This document shows positions 44,824 to 53,853 of a DNA stretch of 64,000 bases, piece by piece (position 1 is the stretch's first letter; each line of letters opens with the position of its first letter). The stretch comes from CAJXYS01 sp913063035 (lineage in GTDB: Bacteria > Pseudomonadota > Alphaproteobacteria > Rhodobacterales > Rhodobacteraceae). The stretch spans positions 360,480 to 424,479 of the forward strand of contig NZ_JBOCEG010000004.1 of the NCBI RefSeq assembly GCF_050586465.1, written 5' to 3'. A program made the translations under genes and the position numbers. The notes beneath the pieces are model-generated. The model did not search any database. It was not told the origin of the DNA and saw only the letters and a list, made by a program, of their open reading frames with translations.

Positions 44824-45804
44824 ATGTCAGCGTCCGGGACGCGGCGGCGTTGGATCGGCGTCATTCCGCAGACCAAGGAAGCCGGCTTCGTGCTGATGGC
44901 ACTGGCCATGCTGCTGGTCCCGATGAACGACGTCATGTCCAAGCTGCTGACCGACCGGATTCAACCCGTGGAAATCGCGTTCTGGCGGTTCCTGTTCCAG
45001 GGCGTGATCCTTCTTGCGGTGACCGTGGCCCTGACCGGCGCGCTGCCGCGCCGCGCGCTGGCGCCGGGTCTCGCGTTGGGCGGGATCACCAGCGCGGCGA
45101 CGCTGGTCTTCCTGATCTCGGCCTTCACGGTGATGCCGATCGCAACGGCGATCTCGATCTTCTTCGTCGAGCCGCTGATCCTGACGCTGCTCTCGGCCTG
45201 GATCCTCGGAGAGAAAACAGGCTGGCGGCGCTACCTCGCGGTTGCCGTGGGGCTGGCCGGCGCGGTGGTCGTGATCCGGCCGAGCTGGTCGACATTCGGG
45301 GTCTACGCGATCCTGCCGCTCGGCGCGGCGCTGGCCTTCGCGCTGAACATGATCCTGATCCGACGGCTCGCGCCGCGCCTCTCGGGGCTCGAGATCCAGT
45401 GCGGCATGTCGTTTTACGCCACGCTGATCCTGGGCGCGGGGCTGACGGTCGGCGCGGGGCTGGGGTGGTTCTCCTGGGCGGCGCTGGCCGCGCATCCGGG
45501 GATCTGGCCCTACTTCACGCTGATGGGGGCGCTCTCGGGGATCAGCTTCCTGATGATCGCCGAGGCCTTCCGGCGCGTGCCGGCCAGTATCCTCGCGCCG
45601 TTCCAGTATCTCGAGATCATCGGCGCCACGCTGATGGGCTACCTGGTGTTCGGCGAGTTTCCCGACCGGCTGACCTGGCTCGGGGCCGCGATCATCCTGG
45701 CGTCGGGCTTCTACGTCTTCCACCGGGAGCGGCGCCAGCAGGCCCGCGCGATGGCTCAGGACGTTTCGGCCGGTTCCTCGGAGCCGGGGAAGCGTTCGGA
45801 ATAG
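44824..45804 (+). CDS. DMT superfamily EamA-type transporter
   Basis: A 326-residue protein with ten predicted helices in two EamA repeats (first: 'ALAMLLVPMNDVMSKLL', 'FWRFLFQGVILLAVTVAL'; second from about residue 165). Such proteins export amino acids or metabolites. The ATG at 44824 is preceded by GGGGGAGG. Its 3' end overlaps the convergent hybrid kinase by 49 bases. Confidence 0.92.
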   Translation: MSASGTRRRWIGVIPQTKEAGFVLMALAMLLVPMNDVMSKLLTDRIQPVEIAFWRFLFQGVILLAVTVALTGALPRRALAPGLALGGITSAATLVFLISAFTVMPIATAISIFFVEPLILTLLSAWILGEKTGWRRYLAVAVGLAGAVVVIRPSWSTFGVYAILPLGAALAFALNMILIRRLAPRLSGLEIQCGMSFYATLILGAGLTVGAGLGWFSWAALAAHPGIWPYFTLMGALSGISFLMIAEAFRRVPASILAPFQYLEIIGATLMGYLVFGEFPDRLTWLGAAIILASGFYVFHRERRQQARAMAQDVSAGSSEPGKRSE

Positions 45805-48377
45805 ACGCGCCGGGTCTCTGCCCAGACCGCACGCAGGGTCTCGGCATGTGCCTGCCTGACCGCGGAGGCGTCGGCCCGGGTGTCCGTCTCGGCGGCGCGG
45901 AGCGCGTCCGCGAAGGCCGCGGCCCCGAGCATGGCGGCCTCGCCCGCCAGCGCATGCAGCGTTTCGGCCGGGGTTCCGGCATCCGGGGCCAGCGCGCCCG
46001 GCAGCGCCCCGTCGGCATGCGCCACGAAACGCCGGACGAAGCCGGCGAAGGTGGCCGCGTCCAGGTGGGCGCGCATATCCGCCACCATCTCCTCGTCGAG
46101 GATCGGCCGGGACGTGTCGTCTGTCCCGGTCCCGGCCGCGGCGGCCGCGGTCCCGGTCCGGGATGCGGCGCCGGCGACGAGGCCCGCCAGCGCCGCCCTT
46201 TTGATCGGCTTGACCGCGACATCGTCGAAACCGGCGGCGCGGAAGCGCGCCAGGTCCTCGGGCATGCCGTGGGCGGTCAGGGCGATCATCGGCGGCGCCG
46301 CCGGGCCGAAACGCGCCGCGATCTCGGCGCGGGCCGTGAGCCCGTCGACCACCGGCATCGAGATATCGAGCAACGCGACATCCGGGGGGTCGGCCACGGC
46401 CTTGTCGACCGCCTCGGCGCCGTTCCGGGCCTGCAGCACGACGTGGCCCATGCCGGTCAGCATATCGGCCAGAAGCCGGCGCGTGATGTCGTTGTCCTCG
46501 GCCACGAGAACCCGCCGCGGCCCGGTGACCCGCGGCGCGGCGGCGCCATCGGCCACGGGGGCGAGGTCGGTCTCCGGCAGGTCCGGGGCAGGGTCGCCGA
46601 GGGGCAGGTCGAACCAGAACCGGCTGCCCTGGCCCTCGGCGCTTTCGACCTGGATCGCGCCGCCCATGCGCTCGACCGCGCGGCGTGCGATGGACAGGCC
46701 CAGGCCGCTGCCTTCGGTCGCGCGGCTGTAGCCGGTGTCGATCCGTTCGAAATTCTCGAAGATCCGGTGCACCTGGTCGGCCGGGATACCGATCCCGGTA
46801 TCGGCCACCTCGACGCGGAGACGGGGCGTGTCGCCCTCGCGGTCGATATGCAGGGCGACGTGGATCTCGCCGTCCGTCGTGAACTTCACCGCGTTGCTGA
46901 GCAGGTTCCGCAGCGCGTTGGAATAGAGCCGCCGCACGCCGAAGACGGGAACCGTCCCGGCCGGATGGCTCAGCCTGATCCGGGTGTTCCTTTCCTGTGC
47001 CAGCGGGCGCATCTGCGCGAGCAGTTGCTCGAGGACCGCCACGGCGTCGAAGCTCGCGCGCGGCTCGTCGCGACCGGCGTCCTCGAGGCGGATCAGCTCG
47101 AGAATGTCCGAGATCTGTTCCAGCGCGGAGTCGCTGCAGAGCCGCGCGGTAGAGAGGTAGTTCTGCAGCACCGGGTCGTACGGGGCGGTGTCGAGCGCGA
47201 GGTCGAGCGCCGCGGTCAGCCCGGTGAGAGGCGTGCGCAGTTCGTGGCTCATGACGGCGAGAAAGCGCGACTTGACCTGTTCGCTGCGCTGGGCGGCGTC
47301 GCGGGCCTCGGTCAGCTGGCGCTCGGTGGCGACGCGCTCGGAGATGTCGCGGACATAGCCGATGAAAATCGGCGCGCCGACCTCGTCGGTGTCCGAGGCG
47401 ACGGTGACCTCGGCGGGAAACTCCGTGCCGCCCGCGCGCATCGCCGTCAGGGTCAGCCGCCCGGCATTGATGACCCGCGACGGCCCGCCGGCGAGAAAGC
47501 GACGCATGCCGGCGTCGTGCATCGGGCGCGTGGCCTCGGGAATGATCATCTCGGACATCTGCCCGCCGATCGCCTGCGATGCCGGGTAGCCGAAGATCTT
47601 GGCGGCGGCGCTGTTGTAATGGGTCACCCGCCCGTCGGCATCGCTGACGATCACGGCGTCGAGCGAGGCCTCGATCATGGTGCGGAAATTGGACGATGTC
47701 CGTTCGCTCTGGATCGCGCGCTCATTGGCGATCCGGCGCTGGTGCAGCGTCCAGAGCGCAAAGAGCGCCATCGTCACCAGAAGGATGAAGGCGAAGACCG
47801 AAAACGTCTTGAGCAGGGTCGAAAGCTGGGCGCGCCGGGTCTCGGAGACGGCCACGATGGCGTTCATGGCCGCGACCGGAACCTCGCGCATCACCGTGTC
47901 GAAGGCCAGCGTGCGGCGCTGGAGTTCCGGCAACGCCGCGGCGAGCCCCGCGTCGGGGCCGTCGATGGCGGCGGTCTGGCTGTCCAGGAAGGCCATGACG
48001 CTGTCCAGCTGGCTCAGGATGCCGACCTCGCCGATGAGCCGGTCGAGCGCATCGCTGTTCCGGATCAGCGCGACGCGGCTGTAGAGAATGTCGAAGGCCA
48101 GCCGCACCTCGCCGAGATCGCCGGCCTCTTCGGCCGTGTCCATCGCGCGCAGGAAGTTGAGGTAATCGACCTCGAGCTGGGCGAGCACCCAGGTGGCGTT
48201 GTCGGACTGGGCCGTCGCGGCACGCTCCAGCTGCTCGTCGATCCGCACCAGGGCGTAGACCAGGACCGCGAGCCCCGCGACGAAAAGCAGGACCGTCCCG
48301 GCCAGGATCGCCCGGCGCGGGACGGGGCGCGCCCCGGCACCGGGGCGGGCCGGCGCGTTATCCGGGGCGCCGGTCAT
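45756..48377 (-). CDS. Hybrid sensor histidine kinase with PAS, receiver and Hpt domains
   Basis: An 873-residue phosphorelay kinase. Two membrane helices (about 22-44 and 192-211) enclose a ~145-residue periplasmic sensor helix bundle. A PAS domain follows (230-350, 'DAVIVSDADGRVTHYNSAAA'). The histidine is H378 (SHELRTPLTG). The ATP-binding domain has NLLSNAVKFT and ADTGIGIP. A receiver carries D671 (ALLDISMPV), and the C-terminal Hpt domain has H808 in LHALAGEAAMLGA. It is 3 bases after the periplasmic SUOX-fold gene and close to a LuxR-type regulator, its likely final target. Confidence 0.94.
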   Translation of the reverse strand: MTGAPDNAPARPGAGARPVPRRAILAGTVLLFVAGLAVLVYALVRIDEQLERAATAQSDNATWVLAQLEVDYLNFLRAMDTAEEAGDLGEVRLAFDILYSRVALIRNSDALDRLIGEVGILSQLDSVMAFLDSQTAAIDGPDAGLAAALPELQRRTLAFDTVMREVPVAAMNAIVAVSETRRAQLSTLLKTFSVFAFILLVTMALFALWTLHQRRIANERAIQSERTSSNFRTMIEASLDAVIVSDADGRVTHYNSAAAKIFGYPASQAIGGQMSEMIIPEATRPMHDAGMRRFLAGGPSRVINAGRLTLTAMRAGGTEFPAEVTVASDTDEVGAPIFIGYVRDISERVATERQLTEARDAAQRSEQVKSRFLAVMSHELRTPLTGLTAALDLALDTAPYDPVLQNYLSTARLCSDSALEQISDILELIRLEDAGRDEPRASFDAVAVLEQLLAQMRPLAQERNTRIRLSHPAGTVPVFGVRRLYSNALRNLLSNAVKFTTDGEIHVALHIDREGDTPRLRVEVADTGIGIPADQVHRIFENFERIDTGYSRATEGSGLGLSIARRAVERMGGAIQVESAEGQGSRFWFDLPLGDPAPDLPETDLAPVADGAAAPRVTGPRRVLVAEDNDITRRLLADMLTGMGHVVLQARNGAEAVDKAVADPPDVALLDISMPVVDGLTARAEIAARFGPAAPPMIALTAHGMPEDLARFRAAGFDDVAVKPIKRAALAGLVAGAASRTGTAAAAAGTGTDDTSRPILDEEMVADMRAHLDAATFAGFVRRFVAHADGALPGALAPDAGTPAETLHALAGEAAMLGAAAFADALRAAETDTRADASAVRQAHAETLRAVWAETRRVYSERFPGSEEPAETS

Positions 48378-48380
48378 GGC

Positions 48381-48923
48381 TCAGGGCTGGACCGTGATCT
48401 CGCGGAGCTGCCAGATGCTGCGGCCGTAGACGACCTCGCTCTGGTAGGCGGGGTCCTGGTCGTAGGGGTAGACCACCCAGAGCGGACCCTTCTGCCGCAC
48501 CGGGAAGGGCGCGCCGTCGATCTCGTGCGCGACGATGGGGTAATCCGCGCCGATCTCGGACATCGGGATCGAGATCGCGTAATCGTTGAGCGCCACGAGC
48601 CGGATCTCGCCGCCCGCCGCCCCGGCCGCGTCCAGAACGGCCGAGAGCGGCGGTCCGGTGAAGCTGCGCGGCTCCTCGGTCCAGATCGTCCCGGTCTCGA
48701 ACGTCACCTGCCGGAGCGCCACGAGGTCGGCGCGGGTCAAATCCGCCGCCCCCGCCGCGCCGTCCGCGGCGGTGATCGTCAGCAACGGCTCCTCGGCGCG
48801 GGCCTGTCCGCCGCACACCACCGCTGTCGCAAGGGCCAGCGCGGCCAGCGCGGCCAGGCCACGGCTGGTCGGCCGCAATGTATCGGTTTCCAAGAGGTAT
48901 CTCCCCGCTGTGTTCCTTAGCAT
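48381..48923 (-). CDS. Periplasmic SUOX/molybdopterin-fold protein without cofactor cysteine
   Basis: A 180-residue exported protein. After a signal peptide (LAALAALALATAVVCGG, cleavage near ARAEE) the rest matches the oxidoreductase molybdopterin-binding fold (FTGPPLSAVLDAAGAAGG; ALNDYAISIPMSEIG; GPLWVVYPYDQDP). The only cysteine lies in the signal peptide, so the molybdenum ligand is missing. It is in an operon with the hybrid kinase (3-base gap), which suggests a sensory or regulatory role. Similar pairs occur in other Rhodobacterales by my recollection. Confidence 0.8.
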   Translation of the reverse strand: MLRNTAGRYLLETDTLRPTSRGLAALAALALATAVVCGGQARAEEPLLTITAADGAAGAADLTRADLVALRQVTFETGTIWTEEPRSFTGPPLSAVLDAAGAAGGEIRLVALNDYAISIPMSEIGADYPIVAHEIDGAPFPVRQKGPLWVVYPYDQDPAYQSEVVYGRSIWQLREITVQP

Positions 48924-49088
48924 CTATCGCCCCCATTTGCGGCGATATACATACCTGCCTCAAGAAATCAAATTAGTGTCGAATACACCCTAAAGAGTTT
49001 CCGGCTGCCCACGAAATGCAGGCTGGCTGCCATGCGGCAAATCGGGCTAACTGCCCTAAGGCTATAAGAGCGTGGAGGCTCAGGTTCC

Positions 49089-49766
49089 TTGGGTGACATT
49101 TTTTCCGATATCGATGCCGCGGATACGGCGCAGCGCCGGCGTATCCTGATCGCCGACGACGAGACGCTCGTGCGGGACATCCTCGCGCTCTATCTCAACC
49201 GCCAGTCCGGTTTCGTGACATCGACCTGCAGCACGCTGGAAGAGGTGCATACCGCCATCGAGCGCGACGGCCCCTTCGACGCGGTGTTGCTGGACTTCGC
49301 CATGCCGGGCGTCCGCGGCGTGCCCGACGTGGCGCGCACGGTCGAGCTGAACCATCCCGAACCGGTGGTTCTGTTGTCCGGCAACGCGTCGCGCGAGGTC
49401 GTTTTCGCGGCGCTTTCGGCCGGGGCCAAGGGGTTCCTGCCGAAATCGCTGTCGCCCCGCGCGCTGATCAATGCCGTCAATTTCGTGCTGGCCGGAGAGG
49501 TCTTCCTGCCGTCCAGCATCCACGAGGACGACGGCACCGTGCAGGCCACCGGCAAGGCGGCCAGCGGGCTGACAGGCCAGGAACGCCGGGTGCTCGCCGG
49601 GCTCTGCGAAGGCATGAGCAACAAGGAAATCGCGCGTCATCTCGAGCTGAGCGAGGTGACCGTCAAGATGCACATGCGCAACCTCATGCAGAAGCTGGGC
49701 GCCAAGAACCGCACCCACGCGGCGCTGATCGCGCTGGAAAGCCGCGTGGTCGAGGCCGCCGGCTGA
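49089..49766 (+). CDS. LuxR/NarL-type response regulator
   Basis: A 225-residue regulator close to the one at 38489. The receiver has D69 (AVLLDFAMPG) and the HTH is LTGQERRVLAGLCEGMSNKE then TVKMHMRNLMQKLGAKNRTH. The start is a TTG at 49089, 10 bases after GGAGG; no in-frame ATG or GTG gives the receiver. It is divergent from the SUOX-fold/kinase operon and is the natural output of that phosphorelay. Confidence 0.92.
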   Translation: MGDIFSDIDAADTAQRRRILIADDETLVRDILALYLNRQSGFVTSTCSTLEEVHTAIERDGPFDAVLLDFAMPGVRGVPDVARTVELNHPEPVVLLSGNASREVVFAALSAGAKGFLPKSLSPRALINAVNFVLAGEVFLPSSIHEDDGTVQATGKAASGLTGQERRVLAGLCEGMSNKEIARHLELSEVTVKMHMRNLMQKLGAKNRTHAALIALESRVVEAAG

Positions 49767-49770
49767 TCCT

Positions 49771-50706
49771 TCAGAGCCCCGGGAAATCCACCAGAACCGC
49801 CGCGTGATCGCTGGCATGCGGTCGGTGGTCGCCGACGCCTTCGAGCCTGGGGCCGTCGTGGCGGGTGACCTCGCGGCCCAGCCCCTGGCGCAGGATGCGG
49901 GGCATGGCGTCGGGCCAGGCGCGCGCCAGCGCGGGTGCGGCCAGCAGCGCGTCGGGCCGTCCGTAATGCCCGGTTTCCGGCCCGCGGAACGACCAGCGCT
50001 CGGCGTCTGGAAGACGGTCGATGAGATCCACGCCGAAATCCCGCGTCAACGGCGCCGTCGCGGGACCGTGGCCCGGCAGCGGCGCCTCTGGCTCGTTAAG
50101 GTCGCCGGCGATCAGCCAGAACGCCTCGGCCGGGTCTTCGAACCGGCGCGTGATGAGCCGGCGCACGGCCTCGGCCTCCATTCGGCGCACGGCCCAGGCG
50201 GCGGCCGCGTCCGGGGTCGGCGCCTTGAAGTGGCAGACGTAGAGATCGAGCCGCCCGGCCCGCACCCGCAGGCAGTCGCGGCGAAACAGCGGCAGGTCGG
50301 GGGCCGTGCCGGGCGGGGGCGCGAGCCCGAGATCGGCCGGCCGCAGCGCCGCGTGGCTCTCGACGGCGTCGAGCGGGCGGCGGCTCATCACCGCGACGTC
50401 GAGCCCGCGGCCGTCATTGCCGGGCAGGCAGACGCGGTGCGGATAGGGCGCCGCGCCGGACGGGACGAGATAGCGATCGTGGAAGAAATCGAGCGTCTCG
50501 CGGTCGAAGACCTCCTGCAGCGCGACCAGGTCGGCGTCGGCGGCCCGTAGGATCTCGGCCGTCAGCCGCCGGTCGACCGGGTCCAGCGCCTCGGCCGCGG
50601 CGCCGGCATCCCCGGGCACGTCGCTGTCGCGCGCCCCGTCCAGGTGCGGCCCCTCCGCGCGCTGGCGGAGCCGGAGGTTCTGAACGTTGAAACTGACGAT
50701 CCGCAT
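49771..50706 (-). CDS. Endonuclease/exonuclease/phosphatase family protein
   Basis: A 311-residue EEP-fold hydrolase. The fold's metal and catalytic residues are visible: N8 in SFNVQNLR, E in LVALQEVFD (about residue 65), D/N in LIAGDLNEPE (about 199-208), and the final D-H pair in HASDHAAVLVDF. It would cleave a phosphodiester or phosphomonoester; there is no signal peptide. It is convergent with the response regulator (4-base gap). Substrate not evident. Confidence 0.9.
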   Translation of the reverse strand: MRIVSFNVQNLRLRQRAEGPHLDGARDSDVPGDAGAAAEALDPVDRRLTAEILRAADADLVALQEVFDRETLDFFHDRYLVPSGAAPYPHRVCLPGNDGRGLDVAVMSRRPLDAVESHAALRPADLGLAPPPGTAPDLPLFRRDCLRVRAGRLDLYVCHFKAPTPDAAAAWAVRRMEAEAVRRLITRRFEDPAEAFWLIAGDLNEPEAPLPGHGPATAPLTRDFGVDLIDRLPDAERWSFRGPETGHYGRPDALLAAPALARAWPDAMPRILRQGLGREVTRHDGPRLEGVGDHRPHASDHAAVLVDFPGL

Positions 50707-50852
50707 GCCGCGATCCCCAAGCGCGCCCGACCATCCCTTGGTAGTCGTTCGGCGCCGGGGCGTCCATCGCGGGGCGCAGAAGGCCCGCGGCGACAGGTCC
50801 GTGTCAGCTTGACGCCGGATGGTGCGGCCGCATAGCCGGCAGAGGGGGGATC

Positions 50853-52052
50853 ATGGGCGCGCCGACACCGTTGCAGGGGATCCGGGTTCTCGACCTAACG
50901 AACGTCCTGGCCGGGCCGTTCTGCTGTCACCAGCTGGCCCATATGGGCGCGGAGGTCATCAAGGTGGAGGCCCCGGGCCGCGGCGACCTCGCCCGCCAGC
51001 TCGGGGCCGACCCGGCGCTGAACGCGCGCGGCATGGGCGTGTCGTTCCTCGCGCAGAACGCCGGCAAGAAATCGGTGACGCTGAACCTCAAGGCGCCCGG
51101 GGGCAAGGCATTGTTGAAGCGGCTGGTGGCAGGCGCCGACGTGCTGGTGGAAAACTTCCGCCCGGGCGTGATGGACCGGCTGGAGCTGGGCTACGAAACG
51201 CTGCGCGCCGTGAACCCGCGGCTTGTCTATTGCGCGATCTCGGGCTTCGGGCAGGACGGGCCCTGGCGCGATCGCCCCGCCTATGACCAGATCATCCAGG
51301 GCGCGTCGGGGGTGATGTCGATCACCGGCGACGCCGAGAGCGCGCCGCTGCGGGTGGGCTATCCCATCGCCGACACAATCGGCGGGATGACAGCGGCCTT
51401 CGCCGTTGCCGCGGCGCTGAACGCGCCGGAACGCGGCTGCGTCATCGATACCTCGATGCTGGAGTCCACCATCGCCACGATGGGCTGGGTGGTGTCCAAC
51501 CACCTGATCGCCGGGCAGACGCCGCAGCCCAACGGCAACGAGAATCCCACCTCGGCCCCTTCCGGAACCTTTCGCACGGGCGACGGGCTGCTGAACATCT
51601 CTGCCAACAAGGACGAGCAGTGGGAGCTGCTGGCCCGTCATCTTGACCGCGAAGACCTGCTCGAGCGGGCCGAGTATGCCACGCGCGAGGATCGCAAGCG
51701 CAACCGCCACGCGCTGCGCGCCGATCTCGAAGAGGCGCTGGCCGCCCGGGGCGCGCGGGACTGGGCGCGTGCGCTCAACCGGATCGGCGTACCGGCGGGC
51801 GCGGTGCTGTCGGTGCCCGAGGTGCTGGCATCCGCGCAGGTGGCCGGGCGCGGCATGCTCGGGCATTTCGACGACGTGCCGGGCGTCGGGCGCGGCATCG
51901 ACGTGGTGCGGACCGGCGTGAAGCTGGACGGCGCGCCGCCAGCGGTCGACAGCCCGCCGCCGGAGCTGGGGCAGGACAACGAAAGCGTCTACGGTGAGCT
52001 TGGCATCGCGGCCGCGGAACTGGCGCGGCTCAAGGACGAGGGGGTGATATGA
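50853..52052 (+). CDS. CaiB/BaiF (class III) CoA-transferase
   Basis: A 399-residue CoA-transferase. It begins LQGIRVLDLTNVLAGPFCCH, a family signature, and has VEAPGRGDLAR near 38-48 and YDQIIQGASGVM (144-155), whose D145 sits where the catalytic aspartate is expected. It moves CoA from a donor such as succinyl-CoA to a carboxylate. The next gene, overlapping by ATGA, encodes a citryl-CoA-lyase-like enzyme, so a di- or tricarboxylate is the likely acceptor. Starts after AGAGGGGGG. Confidence 0.94.
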   Translation: MGAPTPLQGIRVLDLTNVLAGPFCCHQLAHMGAEVIKVEAPGRGDLARQLGADPALNARGMGVSFLAQNAGKKSVTLNLKAPGGKALLKRLVAGADVLVENFRPGVMDRLELGYETLRAVNPRLVYCAISGFGQDGPWRDRPAYDQIIQGASGVMSITGDAESAPLRVGYPIADTIGGMTAAFAVAAALNAPERGCVIDTSMLESTIATMGWVVSNHLIAGQTPQPNGNENPTSAPSGTFRTGDGLLNISANKDEQWELLARHLDREDLLERAEYATREDRKRNRHALRADLEEALAARGARDWARALNRIGVPAGAVLSVPEVLASAQVAGRGMLGHFDDVPGVGRGIDVVRTGVKLDGAPPAVDSPPPELGQDNESVYGELGIAAAELARLKDEGVI

Positions 52053-52840
52053 GCGACGTCGCGGACTGGTGGCAGACCGCCATCATCGACATGGAACCCG
52101 GACGCATCTCGATCCGGGGCCACGAGATCCAGACCCTGATCGGGCGGCTCAGCTTCCCGCAGATGATCTGGCTGATGCTGCGCGGCGAGATCCCGACCGC
52201 CGGGCAGGCCCGGCTGCTGGAAGCCGCGCTCGTCGCGGCGGTGGATCACGGGCCGCAGGCCCCGTCGATCGCCGCCGCGCGCATGGCCGTGACCTGCGGG
52301 CTGCCGCTGAACGGCGCGATGGCCAGCGCGGTCAACATGCTCGACGACGTGCATGGCGGGGCCGGCGAGCAGGCGGTGGAGCTCTACACCGCCATCGACG
52401 CGGCCGGCGGCCCGGGGGCGGCCGGGGCCGAGATCGACCGCTGGCAGGCAGAGCGGGGCCGGTTCGTTCCCGGCTTCGGCCACCGCTTCCACAAGCCCGC
52501 GGATCCGCGCGCGCCGCGGCTGCTGGGGCTCGTGGATGACGCGACGGCCGACGGCGTCTGCGCGGGGCGTTTCGCGGCGATCGGCCGCGCGGTGGAGGCT
52601 GAACTGGCCGCGCGCAAGGGCAAGCCCGTGCCGATGAACATCGACGGGGCGACGGCGGTGATCTTCGCCGAGCTGGGCTTCGCCGCGCCGCTGGCGCGCG
52701 GAATCTTCTGCCTGTCGCGGTCCGTCGGCATCCTGGCCCATGCCTGGGAACAGCAGGGCGAGGGCGGTCGGAACAAGGGGCCGACCCCGCCGCGATACCG
52801 CTGGACCTATACCGGTCCGGCTGCCGAGGATCAGGGCTGA
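52049..52840 (+). CDS. Citryl-CoA lyase-like protein (citrate synthase superfamily, short form)
   Basis: A 263-residue member of the citrate synthase superfamily, equal in length to stand-alone citryl-CoA lyases. The three catalytic positions are kept: H102 (DDVHGGAGEQA), H145 (VPGFGHRFHKPADPR) and D199 (MNIDGATAVIF). It should cleave a CoA ester of a citrate-like acid into acetyl-CoA and a keto acid, or make the reverse bond. Paired with the CoA-transferase it offers a two-step route from a tricarboxylate to central metabolites. Its end overlaps the convergent binding-protein gene by 10 bases. Confidence 0.88.
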   Translation: MSDVADWWQTAIIDMEPGRISIRGHEIQTLIGRLSFPQMIWLMLRGEIPTAGQARLLEAALVAAVDHGPQAPSIAAARMAVTCGLPLNGAMASAVNMLDDVHGGAGEQAVELYTAIDAAGGPGAAGAEIDRWQAERGRFVPGFGHRFHKPADPRAPRLLGLVDDATADGVCAGRFAAIGRAVEAELAARKGKPVPMNIDGATAVIFAELGFAAPLARGIFCLSRSVGILAHAWEQQGEGGRNKGPTPPRYRWTYTGPAAEDQG

Positions 52841-53853
52841 ACGACCGCCGAGACCCAGGCACTGAGAAAGCTGCGGCGCTTCAGCTGGTCGAGGAAGACC
52901 ATTAGCCCGGGTCCCAGCCGGATCGGGCGGAAAGCGGGGTTTCGCAGCAGGTCGTCGGTATCGAGCGGCGGCAGGCCGGTGCGGTCCGCGATCACCTCCC
53001 GCGCCGCCGGAGAGATCAGGAAATCGACGAATTCCCCGGCCAGCGCCGGGCGCTGCGCATTGGCGGGAATGAGCGCGGTCCGCAGCATCACGTGGGTGTA
53101 GTCGGCCAGTTCCACCACCTCGACGCCGGGACCAAGGCCCACATAGGAGCCCAGCACGTTGTAGGCCAGCGCGAGGCGGCCGGACTCGACATCGCGGATC
53201 ATGTCGCCCGAGCTGCCGTAGAGCTGCGCGTCGAGGCTGCCCATGACCTCGGCCATGCGCCAGAAGGCCTCGGACTGCCGGGCATCCTGGGTCGCGAAGA
53301 GATAGCCCAGCCCGCTTTCGCGCGGGTCGTAGGTGCCGACACGCCCGCGGAACCGCTCGGCATTGTCGCGCAAGAGCGCGATCAGTTCCTGCCGGTTGCC
53401 CGGCATCTCCAGCCCCTCGAAGGCGGCGGGCGCGGCGATCAGCACCGCCGGCTCCTGGGTGAAGGCGAAGAGCTGGTTGCGCCAGGTGGCCCAGCCGGGC
53501 AGGGCATCCGTCAGCGACGAGCGGTAGCGCCGGGCGAAGCCGTCATTGGCCAGCTTCGTCTGCAGGTCCATGGCCGACGAGATGGCGATGTCGGCTTCGG
53601 CGGTGCCGCCGCGGATCACCTCGTAGAGCACCGCCGAGGAAACGGTCCGGTAATGCACCGCGATTTCCGGGCGGCGGGTGCGGAACGCCTCGACCACCGG
53701 CGCGAAGACCGCGAGATCGGCGGTGGAGAGGATTCGCAGCTCCACCGCCTCGTCGCCGGCGGCGAAGCGGCGCTCTTCCTCGATCTCGAAGGCGGTGGCC
53801 AAGCTCGGCAGGCAGGCCAGGATCAGGCCCGCGGCAAGATGAGCGAAACGCAT
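52831..53853 (-). CDS. Periplasmic binding protein encoded with tctDE (FbpA-like extracellular solute-binding family)
   Basis: A 340-residue exported protein. The signal (MRFAHLAAGLILACLPSLAT, cleavage near AFA/TAF) is followed by a type II binding-protein fold (LRILSTADLAVFAPVVEAFR; 'IAISSAMDLQTKLANDGF'; YDPRESGLGYLFA). It lacks the tyrosine pair of iron-binding relatives. It is the third gene of the tctD-tctE operon and starts 31 bases before the tctE stop. No ABC permease is present, so it may hand ligand to TctE's sensor domain rather than to a transporter. Confidence 0.85.
   Translation of the reverse strand: MRFAHLAAGLILACLPSLATAFEIEEERRFAAGDEAVELRILSTADLAVFAPVVEAFRTRRPEIAVHYRTVSSAVLYEVIRGGTAEADIAISSAMDLQTKLANDGFARRYRSSLTDALPGWATWRNQLFAFTQEPAVLIAAPAAFEGLEMPGNRQELIALLRDNAERFRGRVGTYDPRESGLGYLFATQDARQSEAFWRMAEVMGSLDAQLYGSSGDMIRDVESGRLALAYNVLGSYVGLGPGVEVVELADYTHVMLRTALIPANAQRPALAGEFVDFLISPAAREVIADRTGLPPLDTDDLLRNPAFRPIRLGPGLMVFLDQLKRRSFLSAWVSAVVQP

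Noticed and set aside
48381..48923. Active sulfite oxidase-like enzyme
   Set aside because: No cysteine is present in the mature protein to bind molybdenum, and the protein is too short for a full enzyme.
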